Notes under the pieces: model-generated
Databases searched by the model: none
What the model saw: only the letters and a program-made list of their open reading frames with translations
What the model was told of the DNA's origin: nothing
Made by a program: the position numbers and the translations under genes
Shown here: piece after piece, positions 6,987-16,222 of the stretch
Layout: each line of letters opens with the position of its first letter
Numbering within the stretch: position 1 is the stretch's first letter
Origin: Cyclobacteriaceae bacterium
GTDB lineage: Bacteria > Bacteroidota > Bacteroidia > Cytophagales > Cyclobacteriaceae
Direction: 5' to 3'
DNA: 49,601 nucleotides
NCBI GenBank assembly: GCA_020832375.1
Contig: JAFIEW010000013.1
Coordinates: 1-49,601, forward strand

Positions 6987-8552
6987 ATGGCCAAAAGACA
7001 AAAAGCAGCAGTAAAAGAAAAACCGATTGAAGTAAGCCTTTGGGATGCTGCCAACAAACTCAGGGGTAGCGTTGAGCCAGCCGAATACAAACACGTAGTG
7101 TTGAGCTTGATATTCTTAAAATTTGCCAGCGACAAGTTTGAAGAACACCGCGCCAAACTCATTGCCGAAGGCAAAGAGAAGTACATTGAAATGGCAGCCT
7201 TCTACAACCAAAACAATGTGTTTTTCTTGGAAGAAACGAGCCGATGGAGTTATCTCATTAAAAGAGCCAAACAAAACGACATTGCCCTGCTCATTGACAC
7301 AGCTTTGCATGCCATTGAGAAAAACAACAAGGCCCTGAAAGGTGCTTTGCCCGACAATTACTTTTCTCGTTTGGGCTTGGATGTGACTAAATTGGCCTCA
7401 TTACTCGATACCATCAATGATATTGATACCACCAGAGACCCCAAACAAGACTTGGTGGGCAAGGTCTATGAATACTTCCTTTCCAAATTTGCCTTGGCAG
7501 AAGGAAAGGGCAAAGGAGAATTTTACACGCCCAAAAGCATTGTAAACCTGATTGCCGAAATGATTGAACCTTACAAGGGCATTATTTATGACCCTGCTTG
7601 TGGTAGTGGCGGTATGTTTGTGCAGAGTATCAAGTTTATTGAAGCACACCACGGCAACAAAAAAGAGATTTCCATTTACGGACAGGAATACACCAACACC
7701 ACCTACAAGTTGGCTAAAATGAACTTGGCTATTCGTGGCATAAGCGGCAACTTAGGCGAAAAAGCAGCCGACACCTTTGGAGACGACCAACACAAAGACC
7801 TGAAAGCCGATTTTATAATGGCAAACCCGCCTTTTAACCAAAAGGATTGGCGAGCCGAAAACGAACTCACAGACGACCCCCGTTGGATGGGCTATGATGT
7901 ACCACCCAAAAGCAACGCCAACTACGGTTGGATTTTGAATATGGTAGCCAAACTCTCCGACAATGGCGTGGCAGGTTTTATCTTGGCAAACGGTGCTTTG
8001 AGTGGCGGTGGCGAAGAGTACAAAATACGCAGAAAGCTGATTGAAAATAAGTTGGTAGAAGCCATTTTGGTTTTGCCACGAAGCTTGTTTTATACCACAG
8101 ATATCAGTGTAACGCTTTGGATTCTGAATAAGAACAAAAAGCCGCAAACCCGAAAAATTGGAGACGAAACCAGAAACTACAGAGACCGTGAAAACGAAAT
8201 CCTGTTTATGGACTTGCGGCAAATGGGTGAACCATTTGAAAAGAAATATACTCAGTTTGCAGATGCAGACATTCAAAAGGTAACAGACACTTACCACCAA
8301 TGGCAAGTAGAAGCAATTGAAAATGTGCCTGAGTTTTGTTATGCCGCTAGTTTGGAAGAAGTGGAGAAAAAAGACTTCTCACTTGTGCCGAGCAAATACA
8401 TTGAATTTGTAAACCGAGACGAGAACATTGACTTTGATGATAAGATGAACGCCCTAAAAGGCGATTTTGCCGACTTGCTGAAAGCCGAAGTACAAAGCAA
8501 AAATGATTTACTAAACGTGTTCAAAGAATTAGGTTATGAAATCGAATTATAA
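6987..8552 (+). CDS. hsdM: Type I restriction-modification methyltransferase subunit M
   Basis: The 521-residue adenine-N6 methylase has the N-terminal HsdM helical domain (LWDAANKLRGSVEPAEYK onward), the AdoMet-binding motif DPACGSGGMF (residues 202-211) and the catalytic NPPF (280-283). Motifs GEFYTPKSIVNLI and GYDVPPKSNANYGWI are typical of the family. With HsdS it methylates the recognition sequence, and both are needed for restriction by HsdR. Its last 17 bases overlap hsdS, so the two are translated together. Base composition is visibly richer in G+C than the neighbouring cassette genes, suggesting a separate origin. Confidence 0.97.
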   Translation: MAKRQKAAVKEKPIEVSLWDAANKLRGSVEPAEYKHVVLSLIFLKFASDKFEEHRAKLIAEGKEKYIEMAAFYNQNNVFFLEETSRWSYLIKRAKQNDIALLIDTALHAIEKNNKALKGALPDNYFSRLGLDVTKLASLLDTINDIDTTRDPKQDLVGKVYEYFLSKFALAEGKGKGEFYTPKSIVNLIAEMIEPYKGIIYDPACGSGGMFVQSIKFIEAHHGNKKEISIYGQEYTNTTYKLAKMNLAIRGISGNLGEKAADTFGDDQHKDLKADFIMANPPFNQKDWRAENELTDDPRWMGYDVPPKSNANYGWILNMVAKLSDNGVAGFILANGALSGGGEEYKIRRKLIENKLVEAILVLPRSLFYTTDISVTLWILNKNKKPQTRKIGDETRNYRDRENEILFMDLRQMGEPFEKKYTQFADADIQKVTDTYHQWQVEAIENVPEFCYAASLEEVEKKDFSLVPSKYIEFVNRDENIDFDDKMNALKGDFADLLKAEVQSKNDLLNVFKELGYEIEL

Positions 8553-9708
8553 ACGTTTAGGAGAATACATACAACCAGTTGAGGGCAGAAATACGGATGT
8601 GCGAGACATTCCTCTAATGGGTTTGAGTATTAACAAGGTTTTTATTCCTTCCATTGCCAACACTATAGGCACGAATATGGCAACCTATCGAATTATTAAA
8701 CGCAATCAGTTTGGTTATGGACCAGTAACTTCTCGAAATGGTGAAAAAATTACCATTGCTTTATTTGACGATTATGATGAAGCAATGATTTCTCAGGCTT
8801 ATGTTCCTTTTGAAGTTTCAGATACCGAAAAACTATTGCCAGAATATTTAATGATGTGGTTTCGCAGACCAGAGTTTGACCGCTATGCACGATTTAAAAG
8901 CCACGGTAGTGCGAGAGAAATTTTTTCTTGGGACGAAATGCAGGGAGTAACACTCCCCATCCCCCACATCAACAAACAACGCGAAATCGTAGCCGAATAC
9001 AACACCATCCAAAACCGCATCCAACTCAACGAGCAACTCACCCAAAAACTCGAAGAAACCGCACAGGCGATTTATAGGGAGTGGTTTGTAGAGGGAATTG
9101 ATTTGGAGAATTTGCCTGAGGGGTGGCAGATTAAAACGTTAGTGGATTTTTGCGATATTAAAGGTGGGAAGAGATTACCAAAAGGAAACGAGTTAAATAA
9201 TGAAATGAATGGCAATCCATATATTAAAGTTGCTGATATGACAAAGGGAAAATTCATTGTTTTGAATGATTCATTCCAATTTGTCTCTAATGAAATTAAG
9301 AAATCTATTTCAAGATATATTGTTCGAACAGGAGATATTATTATCTCAATTGTTGGAACAATTGGACTAGTCAATATAGTTGATAGCACTTTATTAAACG
9401 CTAATCTAACTGAAAACTGTTACCGATTAACCAATTTCAAAGTGGTTCATTCTGACTATTTGTATTACTATTTAGTTTCTCCTTTTGGTAAAAGAGAAAT
9501 AGAGTCAAGAACGGTAGGGGGAGTTCAAGCCAAGTTACCAATGTATAATGTTCAATCATTACCTATTGTTTTACCAAAGAAAGAATTATTACTAAAATTT
9601 GAAAAGACTGTGAATCCGATAAATGATTTACAAAACACATTAACAAAAGAAAATCACAAGCTAACGGAATTGAAGGCGTTGTTGCTTTCGAGGTTAGCAA
9701 GTGTCTGA
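8536..9708 (+). CDS. hsdS: Type I restriction-modification specificity subunit S
   Basis: The 390-residue protein has two target-recognition halves (roughly residues 1-140 and 195-345). Each is followed by a conserved helical spacer: PIPHINKQREIVAEYNTIQ...LEETAQAIYREWFVEG (about 142-187) and LPIVLPKKELLLKFE...LTELKALLLSRLASV at the C-terminus. The second half shows the usual sequence GNPYIKVADMTKG. Its recognition site cannot be predicted. The stop codon lies inside the left end of the inverted-repeat array that follows. It is somewhat shorter than many HsdS proteins but complete in layout. Confidence 0.95.
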   Translation: MKSNYKRLGEYIQPVEGRNTDVRDIPLMGLSINKVFIPSIANTIGTNMATYRIIKRNQFGYGPVTSRNGEKITIALFDDYDEAMISQAYVPFEVSDTEKLLPEYLMMWFRRPEFDRYARFKSHGSAREIFSWDEMQGVTLPIPHINKQREIVAEYNTIQNRIQLNEQLTQKLEETAQAIYREWFVEGIDLENLPEGWQIKTLVDFCDIKGGKRLPKGNELNNEMNGNPYIKVADMTKGKFIVLNDSFQFVSNEIKKSISRYIVRTGDIIISIVGTIGLVNIVDSTLLNANLTENCYRLTNFKVVHSDYLYYYLVSPFGKREIESRTVGGVQAKLPMYNVQSLPIVLPKKELLLKFEKTVNPINDLQNTLTKENHKLTELKALLLSRLASV

Positions 9709-10228
9709 ACACGATTTTAAGGATTATAAGATGGACAAGATTTTTAAAATATATTATATCGTGCTATCAAGATTGATAATCCTGTTAATCATAGAATCTC
9801 GTAATCGTGTTCGGACATTTAAAAGATTATAAGATGGACAAGATTTTGAAATAAGGATAAGATTAGGTTTGAGAATCCTGTCAATCTCAAAATCCAGTAA
9901 TCGTGTTCAGACAACATTTACAAGAAGGACAAGATTTTTGAAATAAGGATAAGATTAAATTTGAGAATCCTGTCAATCTCAAAATCAAGTAATCATGTTC
10001 AGACAACATTTACAAGAAGGACAAGATTTTTGAAATATATTATATCGTGCTATCAAGATTGATAATCCTGTTAATCATAGAATCTCGTAATCGTGTTCAG
10101 ACATTTAAAAGATTATAAGATGGACAAGATTATAGAAATGTGTTTAAGAATAAATTGGAGGAAAAAATCCTGTAAATCGGGTAATCAAGTAATCGTGTTC
10201 AGACAATTTCTGTAATCGTGTTCAGACA
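9702..10228. repeat. Array of ~90-100 bp inverted/direct repeats between hsdS and the GxxExxY gene
   Basis: The array starts TGTCTGAACACGATT (9702-9716) within the hsdS stop. Its inverse complement AATC(G/A)TGTTC(A/G)GACA recurs as the right end at 9803-9817, 9899-9913, 9991-10005, 10089-10103, 10191-10205 and 10214-10228. Between the ends are variants of GGACAAGATTTTTGAAATA and AATCCTGTCAATCTCAAAATC. Units are about 90-100 bp. The first unit is bounded by opposite-facing ends and could fold as a long hairpin; later units share one right end per unit. Nothing in it looks coding. Confidence 0.85.
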
Positions 10229-10244
10229 GTAAAAAGTGATTAAA

Positions 10245-10637
10245 ATGGAAGATGTAAACGAATTGACGCATAAAATCATTGGCTGTGCCATGCAAGTGCA
10301 TCGGGTGTTGGGCAATGGTTTCCAAGAGGTAATATATCAGCGGTCATTAGCTATTGAAATGCAATATGCCGGTTTGAGCTTCGAGCGAGAAAAGGAAATG
10401 CCAATTTTTTACAGAGAGGAGAAGGTAGGGACAAGGCGAGTTGATTTTTTCGTGGAAGGGAAAGTGATGGTAGAAATTAAAGCTATTGAGAAATTAGAAG
10501 ACGTACACAAAGCCCAAGCGATAAACTATTGCGAGGCATACAACATTGCAGATGGCTTATTAATCAACTTTGGAGGTAAAAGTCTTGATTTTAAGCGGGT
10601 GTACAATAAAAATCTTGTCAATCCTAAAATCAAGTAA
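10245..10637 (+). CDS. GxxExxY protein (PD-(D/E)XK nuclease-like)
   Basis: The protein contains the naming motif G-NG-FQE-VI-Y (GNGFQEVIY, near residue 25 of ~130) and the nuclease-like core RRVDFFVEGKVMVEIKA (D...ExK). ATG 10245 is preferred over the GTG at 10236. Such proteins are widespread in Bacteroidota and cyanobacteria; their role is unproven, though they are predicted nucleases. Here the gene is enclosed by copies of the same repeat: the array lies directly upstream, and its TAA stop sits inside another copy (AATCTTGTCAATCC... to 10650). That suggests gene and repeats arrived as one unit between hsdS and the remaining restriction genes. Confidence 0.85.
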   Translation: MEDVNELTHKIIGCAMQVHRVLGNGFQEVIYQRSLAIEMQYAGLSFEREKEMPIFYREEKVGTRRVDFFVEGKVMVEIKAIEKLEDVHKAQAINYCEAYNIADGLLINFGGKSLDFKRVYNKNLVNPKIK

Positions 10638-10650
10638 TCATGTTCAGACA
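10608..10650. repeat. Terminal copy of the hsdS-downstream repeat
   Basis: AATCTTGTCAATCCTAAAATC followed by AATCATGTTCAGACA (10636-10650) repeats the right half of the array unit after the GxxExxY gene. The gene's last codons and stop are made from repeat sequence. Confidence 0.8.
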
Positions 10651-10676
10651 ATTGGCGACAGTAGACAAGTAGATAT

Positions 10677-12191
10677 ATGAGCGAAACCAACCGCATAGAA
10701 TACAAGCGTGAGCTAACCAAAGAGGTAGATATAGAAAAAGAGGTAATTGCTTTTTTAAACGCACACGAAGGAGGAGTTATTTATATTGGTATTGATAAAA
10801 CCGGTACAGTCTTAGGCTTATCTGATATGGATGGAGATATGCTCAAGCTGAAAGACCGAATAAAAAGCAATATCCAACCTTCCTGTTTAGGTTTATTCCA
10901 TATAGTAGCGGAACAAAAAGAAAGTAAAAACATCATTAAAATAGAAATAGCGAGTGGCACAGAAAAGCCCTATTATATACGCAAAAAAGGGATGTCGCCT
11001 GAGGGTTGTTTTATTCGTGTAGGTACAGCTTCAGAACCAATGGATCAACGTATGATAGATGAATTATTTGCCAAACGGACACGAAATTCACTAGGTAAAA
11101 TAAAATCAAACCGCCAAGAATTAACTTTTGAACAGCTCAAAATTTATTACGAAGCAAAAGGCAAACCACTTAATAAAAATTTTGCTAAAACTTTAGAGTT
11201 ACGCACAGAAGATGGAGCCTATAATTATGTAGCATACCTAATGGCTGACGAAAATGGAACTTCTATTAAGGTAGCTAAATACAATGGATTGAGACGCTCT
11301 GATTTAATCGAAAACCCTGATTATGGTTATGAATCGTTAATAAAATCTACCAAAGCAGTTTTAGACAAAATTGATTTCGAGAATAAACAAGATACTAAGA
11401 TAACATCAAAAGCAAGAGAGGATACACGACTATGGTCTCCAATTGCTTTGCGTGAAGCTATTTTAAATGCTTTCGTACATAATGATTATACTAATGAAGT
11501 TCCACCAAAATTTGAGATTTTTGATGATCGCATAGAAATTACCTCTTCGGGAGGTTTGCCCGATGGGTTAAGTCAAGAGGAGTTTTTTGAAGGTTTTTCA
11601 GTTCCTAGAAACAAGGAATTGATGCGAATTTTTAAAGATGTTGGCTTAGTAGAACAGCTAGGATCAGGAGTGCCGAGAATATTGGAGCATTATGATAGAA
11701 ATTGTTTCAAATTTTCAGCTCATTTCTTGAGAATGACATTCCCAAAGACCAAGTCCGACCAAGTCACCGACCAAGTCACCGACCAAGTCACGGGTAAGAA
11801 ATTTGTAGTTTCATCAAATGAGTTACGAAATCAATTAGAAAAAATAGCCAATCAACTTCCTGTGTTTGAGCTTGAACAGCATATACATGGCCTAGGACAA
11901 GATGTGCCAACTGAAAAACAAATTGAAAAATTTTCGGAATTGGCCAATTCTTTATCAGAAAGAGAGATTGCCATTTTGAAATATGCAGATTTGCCAAAAT
12001 CAAATGCAGATATCCAAAAAGAAGCATTGGGTTTAAAAAGGCATACCGATAATTATAAAAATTACATAGAGCCATTACTTGAAAAGAAGCTATTAAAACG
12101 CACCATTGAAGATGTTCCAAAAAGTAGATTGCAAAAATATTTTACCACGGAGGTTGGTAAAATAGTGTTATTTATTCTAGATAATAAATAA
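10677..12191 (+). CDS. AlbA_2 (Schlafen-like) / HATPase_c_4 protein
   Basis: The 504-residue protein begins with an AlbA_2 domain (ETNRIEYKRELTKEVDIEKEVIAFLNAHEGGVIYIGID, residues ~4-40, to EGCFIRVGTASEPM). It then has a GHKL/HATPase_c_4 region (LREAILNAFVHNDYT, IFDDRIEITSSGGLPDGL, LVEQLGSGVPRI). These proteins were long annotated as RecG-like or transcriptional regulators; nucleic-acid binding is likely. Three DQVT repeats (residues ~361-372) link to a C-terminal winged-helix-like region. It lies between the GxxExxY gene and hsdR, 2 nt before the hsdR start region, so it is co-transcribed with hsdR. Related genes commonly sit in type I loci; it may control restriction or act as an extra defence module. 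Confidence 0.85.
   Translation: MSETNRIEYKRELTKEVDIEKEVIAFLNAHEGGVIYIGIDKTGTVLGLSDMDGDMLKLKDRIKSNIQPSCLGLFHIVAEQKESKNIIKIEIASGTEKPYYIRKKGMSPEGCFIRVGTASEPMDQRMIDELFAKRTRNSLGKIKSNRQELTFEQLKIYYEAKGKPLNKNFAKTLELRTEDGAYNYVAYLMADENGTSIKVAKYNGLRRSDLIENPDYGYESLIKSTKAVLDKIDFENKQDTKITSKAREDTRLWSPIALREAILNAFVHNDYTNEVPPKFEIFDDRIEITSSGGLPDGLSQEEFFEGFSVPRNKELMRIFKDVGLVEQLGSGVPRILEHYDRNCFKFSAHFLRMTFPKTKSDQVTDQVTDQVTGKKFVVSSNELRNQLEKIANQLPVFELEQHIHGLGQDVPTEKQIEKFSELANSLSEREIAILKYADLPKSNADIQKEALGLKRHTDNYKNYIEPLLEKKLLKRTIEDVPKSRLQKYFTTEVGKIVLFILDNK
11757..11792 (+). repeat. In-frame 12-bp tandem repeat x3 (DQVT)
   Basis: GACCAAGTCACC occurs three times in tandem (last copy ends CACG). Copy change would lengthen or shorten the linker by four residues without shifting the frame. 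Confidence 0.9.
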
Positions 12192-12192
12192 A

Positions 12193-15100
12193 ATGAAATT
12201 CACCGAAGCACAATTAGAAAAGGCATTTGCAGAGTTGTTGGGGCGAGAAGGCTTTCCCCATCATTTGGGAATTAGCATTGTCCGCAAGCCAGAGGAAGTA
12301 TTGATTGAGGAAGATTTGAGAAATTTTCTTTTAACCCAATACGCAGCACAAGGCATTACGGTAAATGAAGTCAATTCTATTATCCTTCAACTCAAATCCC
12401 TTTCTGCTTCTGACCTTTACGAGAGCAACAAAACCTTTTTGCGAATGCTTTCAGATGGCATCATCTTAAAACGAGAAGATAGAAGCCAAAAAGACATTTA
12501 TATTCAGCTCATTAATTATGCAGGGCTCAACAAACACCGCCAACCCGATGCTGATCAGTTAATCACTATTGCAGCAGATCCTGAGGCGGAATACTCGGCA
12601 GATACCAATATCTACAAGTTTGTCAATCAATTAGAAATTGTGGGTTCAGAAAAACGCATTCCAGATGGAATTGTCTACATCAATGGTTTGCCTTTGATAG
12701 TTTTTGAATTCAAATCTGCCATACGAGAAGAAGCCACCATTTATGATGCATTCAAGCAATTAACCATTCGCTACCGCAGAGACATTCCTGAACTGTTTAA
12801 ATACAATGCTTTTTGCGTAATAAGCGATGGGGTAAACAATAAGGCAGGTTCTTTCTTTGCTCCCTATGAGTTTTTCTATGCTTGGAGACGAGTGGTAGGT
12901 TTAGAAAAAGAAGTAGATGGAATTGATAGTATGTTTACCCTCATCCAAGGGATGTTCAATAAAAACCGCTTGCGAGACATCATCCGCAACTTTATTTACA
13001 TTCCTGACAATAGCAAGAAAGAAGAAAAAATCGTGTGTCGTTACCCTCAGTATTATGCGGCAAGAGCCTTATACGACAACATCAAGAAAGCCCAAAAACC
13101 AGAAGGAGACGGAAAAGGTGGAACCTATTTTGGTGCTACTGGTTGCGGCAAAAGTTTCACAATGCTTTACCTCACTCGCTTGTTGATGAAAAGCGAATAC
13201 TTTGAAAGTCCGACCATTGTATTGATTACGGATAGAACCGATTTAGATTCTCAACTTTCAGAGCAATTTGTAAACGCTAAAAAATTCTTAGGTGATAACA
13301 ATGTAGAGAGTGTAGAAAGCCGAGCCGATTTAAGAGTTAAATTACAAGGCAGACAAAGCGGAGGCGTATTCCTAACGACCATTCACAAGTTTACAGAAGA
13401 TACCGAACTGCTTACAGAAAGAAGCAATGTGATATGTATTTCGGACGAAGCCCATCGAAGCCAAATAAATCTTGACCAAAAAGTGAAAGTGACCGATAAA
13501 GGGGTGACTAAATCTTTTGGCTTCGCCAAATACTTGCACGATTCTTTACCGAATGCCACCTATGTTGGCTTTACAGGAACGCCAATAGATGCAACACTTG
13601 ATGTTTTCGGGAAAGTAGTAGATGCCTACACAATGACCGAATCGGTTCGAGATGAAATCACTGTAAGAATTGTGTATGAAGGTAGAGCAGCTAAGGTTGC
13701 ATTGAAAAATAGCGAATTAGAGAAAATAGAAAAGTACTACAAAGAAGTGGCTGAGTTGGGTTCAAACGAATACCAAATTGAAAAAAGCAAGCAAGAAACC
13801 GCGAATATGTACGCTATATTGGGTGATCCAGACCGATTGCGAGCTGTGGCAGAGGATTTTGTGAAACACTATGAAAACAGAATTTCAGAAGGGGCTACCG
13901 TAAAGGGTAAAGCAATGTTTGTGAGTAGTAGCCGAGAGATTGCTTATGAATTGTACAAAAATATTATTGAGCTCAAGCCTGAATGGGCAGAGATACGAGC
14001 AGGCGAAGAAGGTGTGGAACTCAACGATAAGGACAAGCGAGAACTCAAACCCATTGAGCGAATCAAAATGGTAATGACCAGAGGGCAAGATGATGAAGAA
14101 ACTCTCTACAAATTACTTGGCACAAAGGAAGACAGAAAAGAACTCGACCGCCAATTCAAAAACCCAAAATCCAATTTCAAAATTGCTATTGTAGTAGATA
14201 TGTGGCTTACAGGTTTTGATGTCCCTTTCTTAGATAGTATTTACATAGACAAACCGATACAGCAACACAATCTCATTCAGACCATTTCCAGAGTTAACAG
14301 AAAATTTGAAGGTAAAAACAAAGGTTTGGTAGTGGATTATATCGGCATCAAGAAAGCTATGAATATGGCCCTCGCCAAATACAACAAAGGAGATGAAGAC
14401 AATTTTGAAGACATAGACCAATCCTTGGTTGTGGTAAAAGACCACTTGGATTTATTAGCCAAACTGATGCATAAATTTGATAATACTAAGTATTTCAAAG
14501 GCAGTACGATTGAGCAACTCAACACCTTGAATATGGCGGCTGAATTTGTGCAACAGACCAAAGAAATCGAGACCCGATTTATGGGCTTGGTCAAACGCCT
14601 AAAAGCTGCATATGACATTTGCACAGGAAGTGAAAAACTAACACAAATCGAAAGAGATTATACCCATTTTTACTTGGCTATACGTTCCATTGTTTTCAAA
14701 CTCACCAAAGGCAATGCACCCGACACAGCACAAATGAATGCTAAAGTGCGGGAAATGATAAAAGATGCCTTGCAAAGTGATGGTGTGGAAGAAATCTTCA
14801 AACTTGGAGATGACAAACAAAGCGAACAGGATCTTTTTGATGAAGATTATTTGGCGAAGATTGATAAAATCAAATTGCCGAATACAAAAATTAAATTACT
14901 CCAACAGCTATTGGCCAAAGTCATTGGCGAAATAAGAAAAGTTAACCGAGTAAAAGGCATTAACTTTTCAAAAAAGATGCAGGCTATTGTAAAACGCTAC
15001 AACAATCGTGACGCTAATGATATTCTGAGAAGTGAAGTCTATGAAGAAATGGCAAACGCCTTGACAGACTTGATTTGGGAAGTACACAAAGAATTTTCAG

Positions 15101-15408
15101 CAGGTGATGAATTGGGAATTGGTTTTGAAGAAAAAGCCTTTTATGACATTTTAAATGAGCTGTGCAAGAAATATGACTTCACTTATCCCGAACCTAAACT
15201 GATAGACTTAGCAAAAGCCGTGAAAGACTTGGTTGACGGCCAAGCTAAATTCCCCGATTGGAACAAACGAGACGATATCAAATCAGCCCTACAAGTTGGG
15301 TTAATACTTTTGTTAGATAAGTTTGGTTATCCACCCGTAGAAAGAGACGAAGTATATGTTGAGATTTTTGAGCAAGCGGAGAACTTTAAAAAGAATCAAA
15401 CCAACTAA
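12193..15408 (+). CDS. hsdR: Type I restriction endonuclease subunit R
   Basis: The 1071-residue protein has the nuclease core PDG (157-159) and FEFK (171-174), then SF2 translocase motifs: Walker A GATGCGKS (314-321), DEAH (418-421), motif III GFTGTP (459-464), and VDMWLTGFDVPFLDSIYIDK plus QTISRVNRKFEGK in the second helicase lobe. The C-terminal helical domain contacts the methylase. It cuts unmodified DNA after ATP-driven translocation. Length is normal and no breaks are seen. It starts one base after the AlbA_2 gene, so it is translated from the same message. Its first 21 residues resemble the relic at 2884. Confidence 0.97.
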   Translation: MKFTEAQLEKAFAELLGREGFPHHLGISIVRKPEEVLIEEDLRNFLLTQYAAQGITVNEVNSIILQLKSLSASDLYESNKTFLRMLSDGIILKREDRSQKDIYIQLINYAGLNKHRQPDADQLITIAADPEAEYSADTNIYKFVNQLEIVGSEKRIPDGIVYINGLPLIVFEFKSAIREEATIYDAFKQLTIRYRRDIPELFKYNAFCVISDGVNNKAGSFFAPYEFFYAWRRVVGLEKEVDGIDSMFTLIQGMFNKNRLRDIIRNFIYIPDNSKKEEKIVCRYPQYYAARALYDNIKKAQKPEGDGKGGTYFGATGCGKSFTMLYLTRLLMKSEYFESPTIVLITDRTDLDSQLSEQFVNAKKFLGDNNVESVESRADLRVKLQGRQSGGVFLTTIHKFTEDTELLTERSNVICISDEAHRSQINLDQKVKVTDKGVTKSFGFAKYLHDSLPNATYVGFTGTPIDATLDVFGKVVDAYTMTESVRDEITVRIVYEGRAAKVALKNSELEKIEKYYKEVAELGSNEYQIEKSKQETANMYAILGDPDRLRAVAEDFVKHYENRISEGATVKGKAMFVSSSREIAYELYKNIIELKPEWAEIRAGEEGVELNDKDKRELKPIERIKMVMTRGQDDEETLYKLLGTKEDRKELDRQFKNPKSNFKIAIVVDMWLTGFDVPFLDSIYIDKPIQQHNLIQTISRVNRKFEGKNKGLVVDYIGIKKAMNMALAKYNKGDEDNFEDIDQSLVVVKDHLDLLAKLMHKFDNTKYFKGSTIEQLNTLNMAAEFVQQTKEIETRFMGLVKRLKAAYDICTGSEKLTQIERDYTHFYLAIRSIVFKLTKGNAPDTAQMNAKVREMIKDALQSDGVEEIFKLGDDKQSEQDLFDEDYLAKIDKIKLPNTKIKLLQQLLAKVIGEIRKVNRVKGINFSKKMQAIVKRYNNRDANDILRSEVYEEMANALTDLIWEVHKEFSAGDELGIGFEEKAFYDILNELCKKYDFTYPEPKLIDLAKAVKDLVDGQAKFPDWNKRDDIKSALQVGLILLLDKFGYPPVERDEVYVEIFEQAENFKKNQTN

Positions 15409-15530
15409 TGCCTATTAAGCATCACAGGATTTTTTACGGTAAGTTGGATGCTATAATTTTGTAGCGATACGGTTTACTTGACTAAGCAAGGTCTCGAAGT
15501 ATCTGGCAGGCTTTTACTCAGTACTAAAAT

Positions 15531-15557
15531 AAAAAAAGGACAGCTATTTTGCTGTCC
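15531..15557 (-). terminator. Terminator of the receiver-domain gene
   Basis: GGACAGC-TATTTT-GCTGTCC (15538-15557) is a perfect 7-bp hairpin. On the minus strand it is followed by seven T residues (15531-15537 read as A on the + strand). It faces the minus-strand gene ending at 15664; hsdR has no matching T-run. Confidence 0.8.
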
Positions 15558-15663
15558 TCTAGTGGGTGGAATCTTATACGAGCTTTCCTCTAAAGCAATC
15601 AATGATTATCAAAATTGATCTTCAAGTTTATTGATACACCGCAAAGAACATTGAAGAATCAAT

Positions 15664-16095
15664 TTATAGATCCAAGCTTTCTAAGCTATCTTGACTTAAA
15701 GGCTTATTGAGGTAGAGTTTGACAAATTCGTTTTGCTTCGACTTATTCATATCGTTTGGATTGACAGAAGAAGTAAGAATAATAATTTTACATTTTGCCT
15801 TAGTGGTGTCAGACAGTTGTTGGAATTCTTCCAAAAACTGGAATCCATCCATGAGTGGCATATCGATATCCAAGAAAATGATTTCCGGCAGGATACTTTC
15901 ACCAGCGCCTTGAAGTTTTTCTATGTTTTTAAGGAATTCAATTGCGCTTTTTGCTCCTGTATGAGAATAGATGGTGTCACTTACATTGACAGCCTCAAGC
16001 ATTTTTTTATTGATCAGGTTATCGATTTCATTGTCGTCGATAAGCATCACCGCTTTATACTTGCTGGTTTTACTTGTTTCTGCTGATTTAGTCAT
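15664..16095 (-). CDS. Single-domain response regulator (receiver)
   Basis: This is a stand-alone CheY-like receiver: acidic pair in VMLIDDNEID, phospho-acceptor Asp in IIFLDIDMPLMDGF, the Thr of IIILTSSV and the Lys of LYLNKPL. There is no output domain, so it probably relays phosphate to another protein or partners with a hybrid kinase elsewhere. I chose ATG 16095 (MTKSAETSK); a GTG at 16122 would add nine residues. It is a single-gene unit with its own terminator, facing hsdR, and marks the end of the defence island. Confidence 0.9.
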   Translation of the reverse strand: MTKSAETSKTSKYKAVMLIDDNEIDNLINKKMLEAVNVSDTIYSHTGAKSAIEFLKNIEKLQGAGESILPEIIFLDIDMPLMDGFQFLEEFQQLSDTTKAKCKIIILTSSVNPNDMNKSKQNEFVKLYLNKPLSQDSLESLDL

Positions 16096-16222
16096 TTCAA
16101 TTGAGTTGTTTCGTTGATTCACACATTACAAAAAGCGTACAATATTTTAAAAAGGTCGTATATTGGGTGAATATCCTGATTTATTTTCAAATAAACACAG
16201 ACCCGTTCAAAATAAATTTCCA

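Noticed and set aside
7752-8306. 184-codon minus-strand open frame inside hsdM
   Set aside because: It is fully covered by the strongly supported hsdM frame and shows no domain; a shadow of the G+C-richer codons.
9702-10228. CRISPR array
   Set aside because: Unit ends are repeated but the intervals between them are also near-identical, and no cas genes are present.
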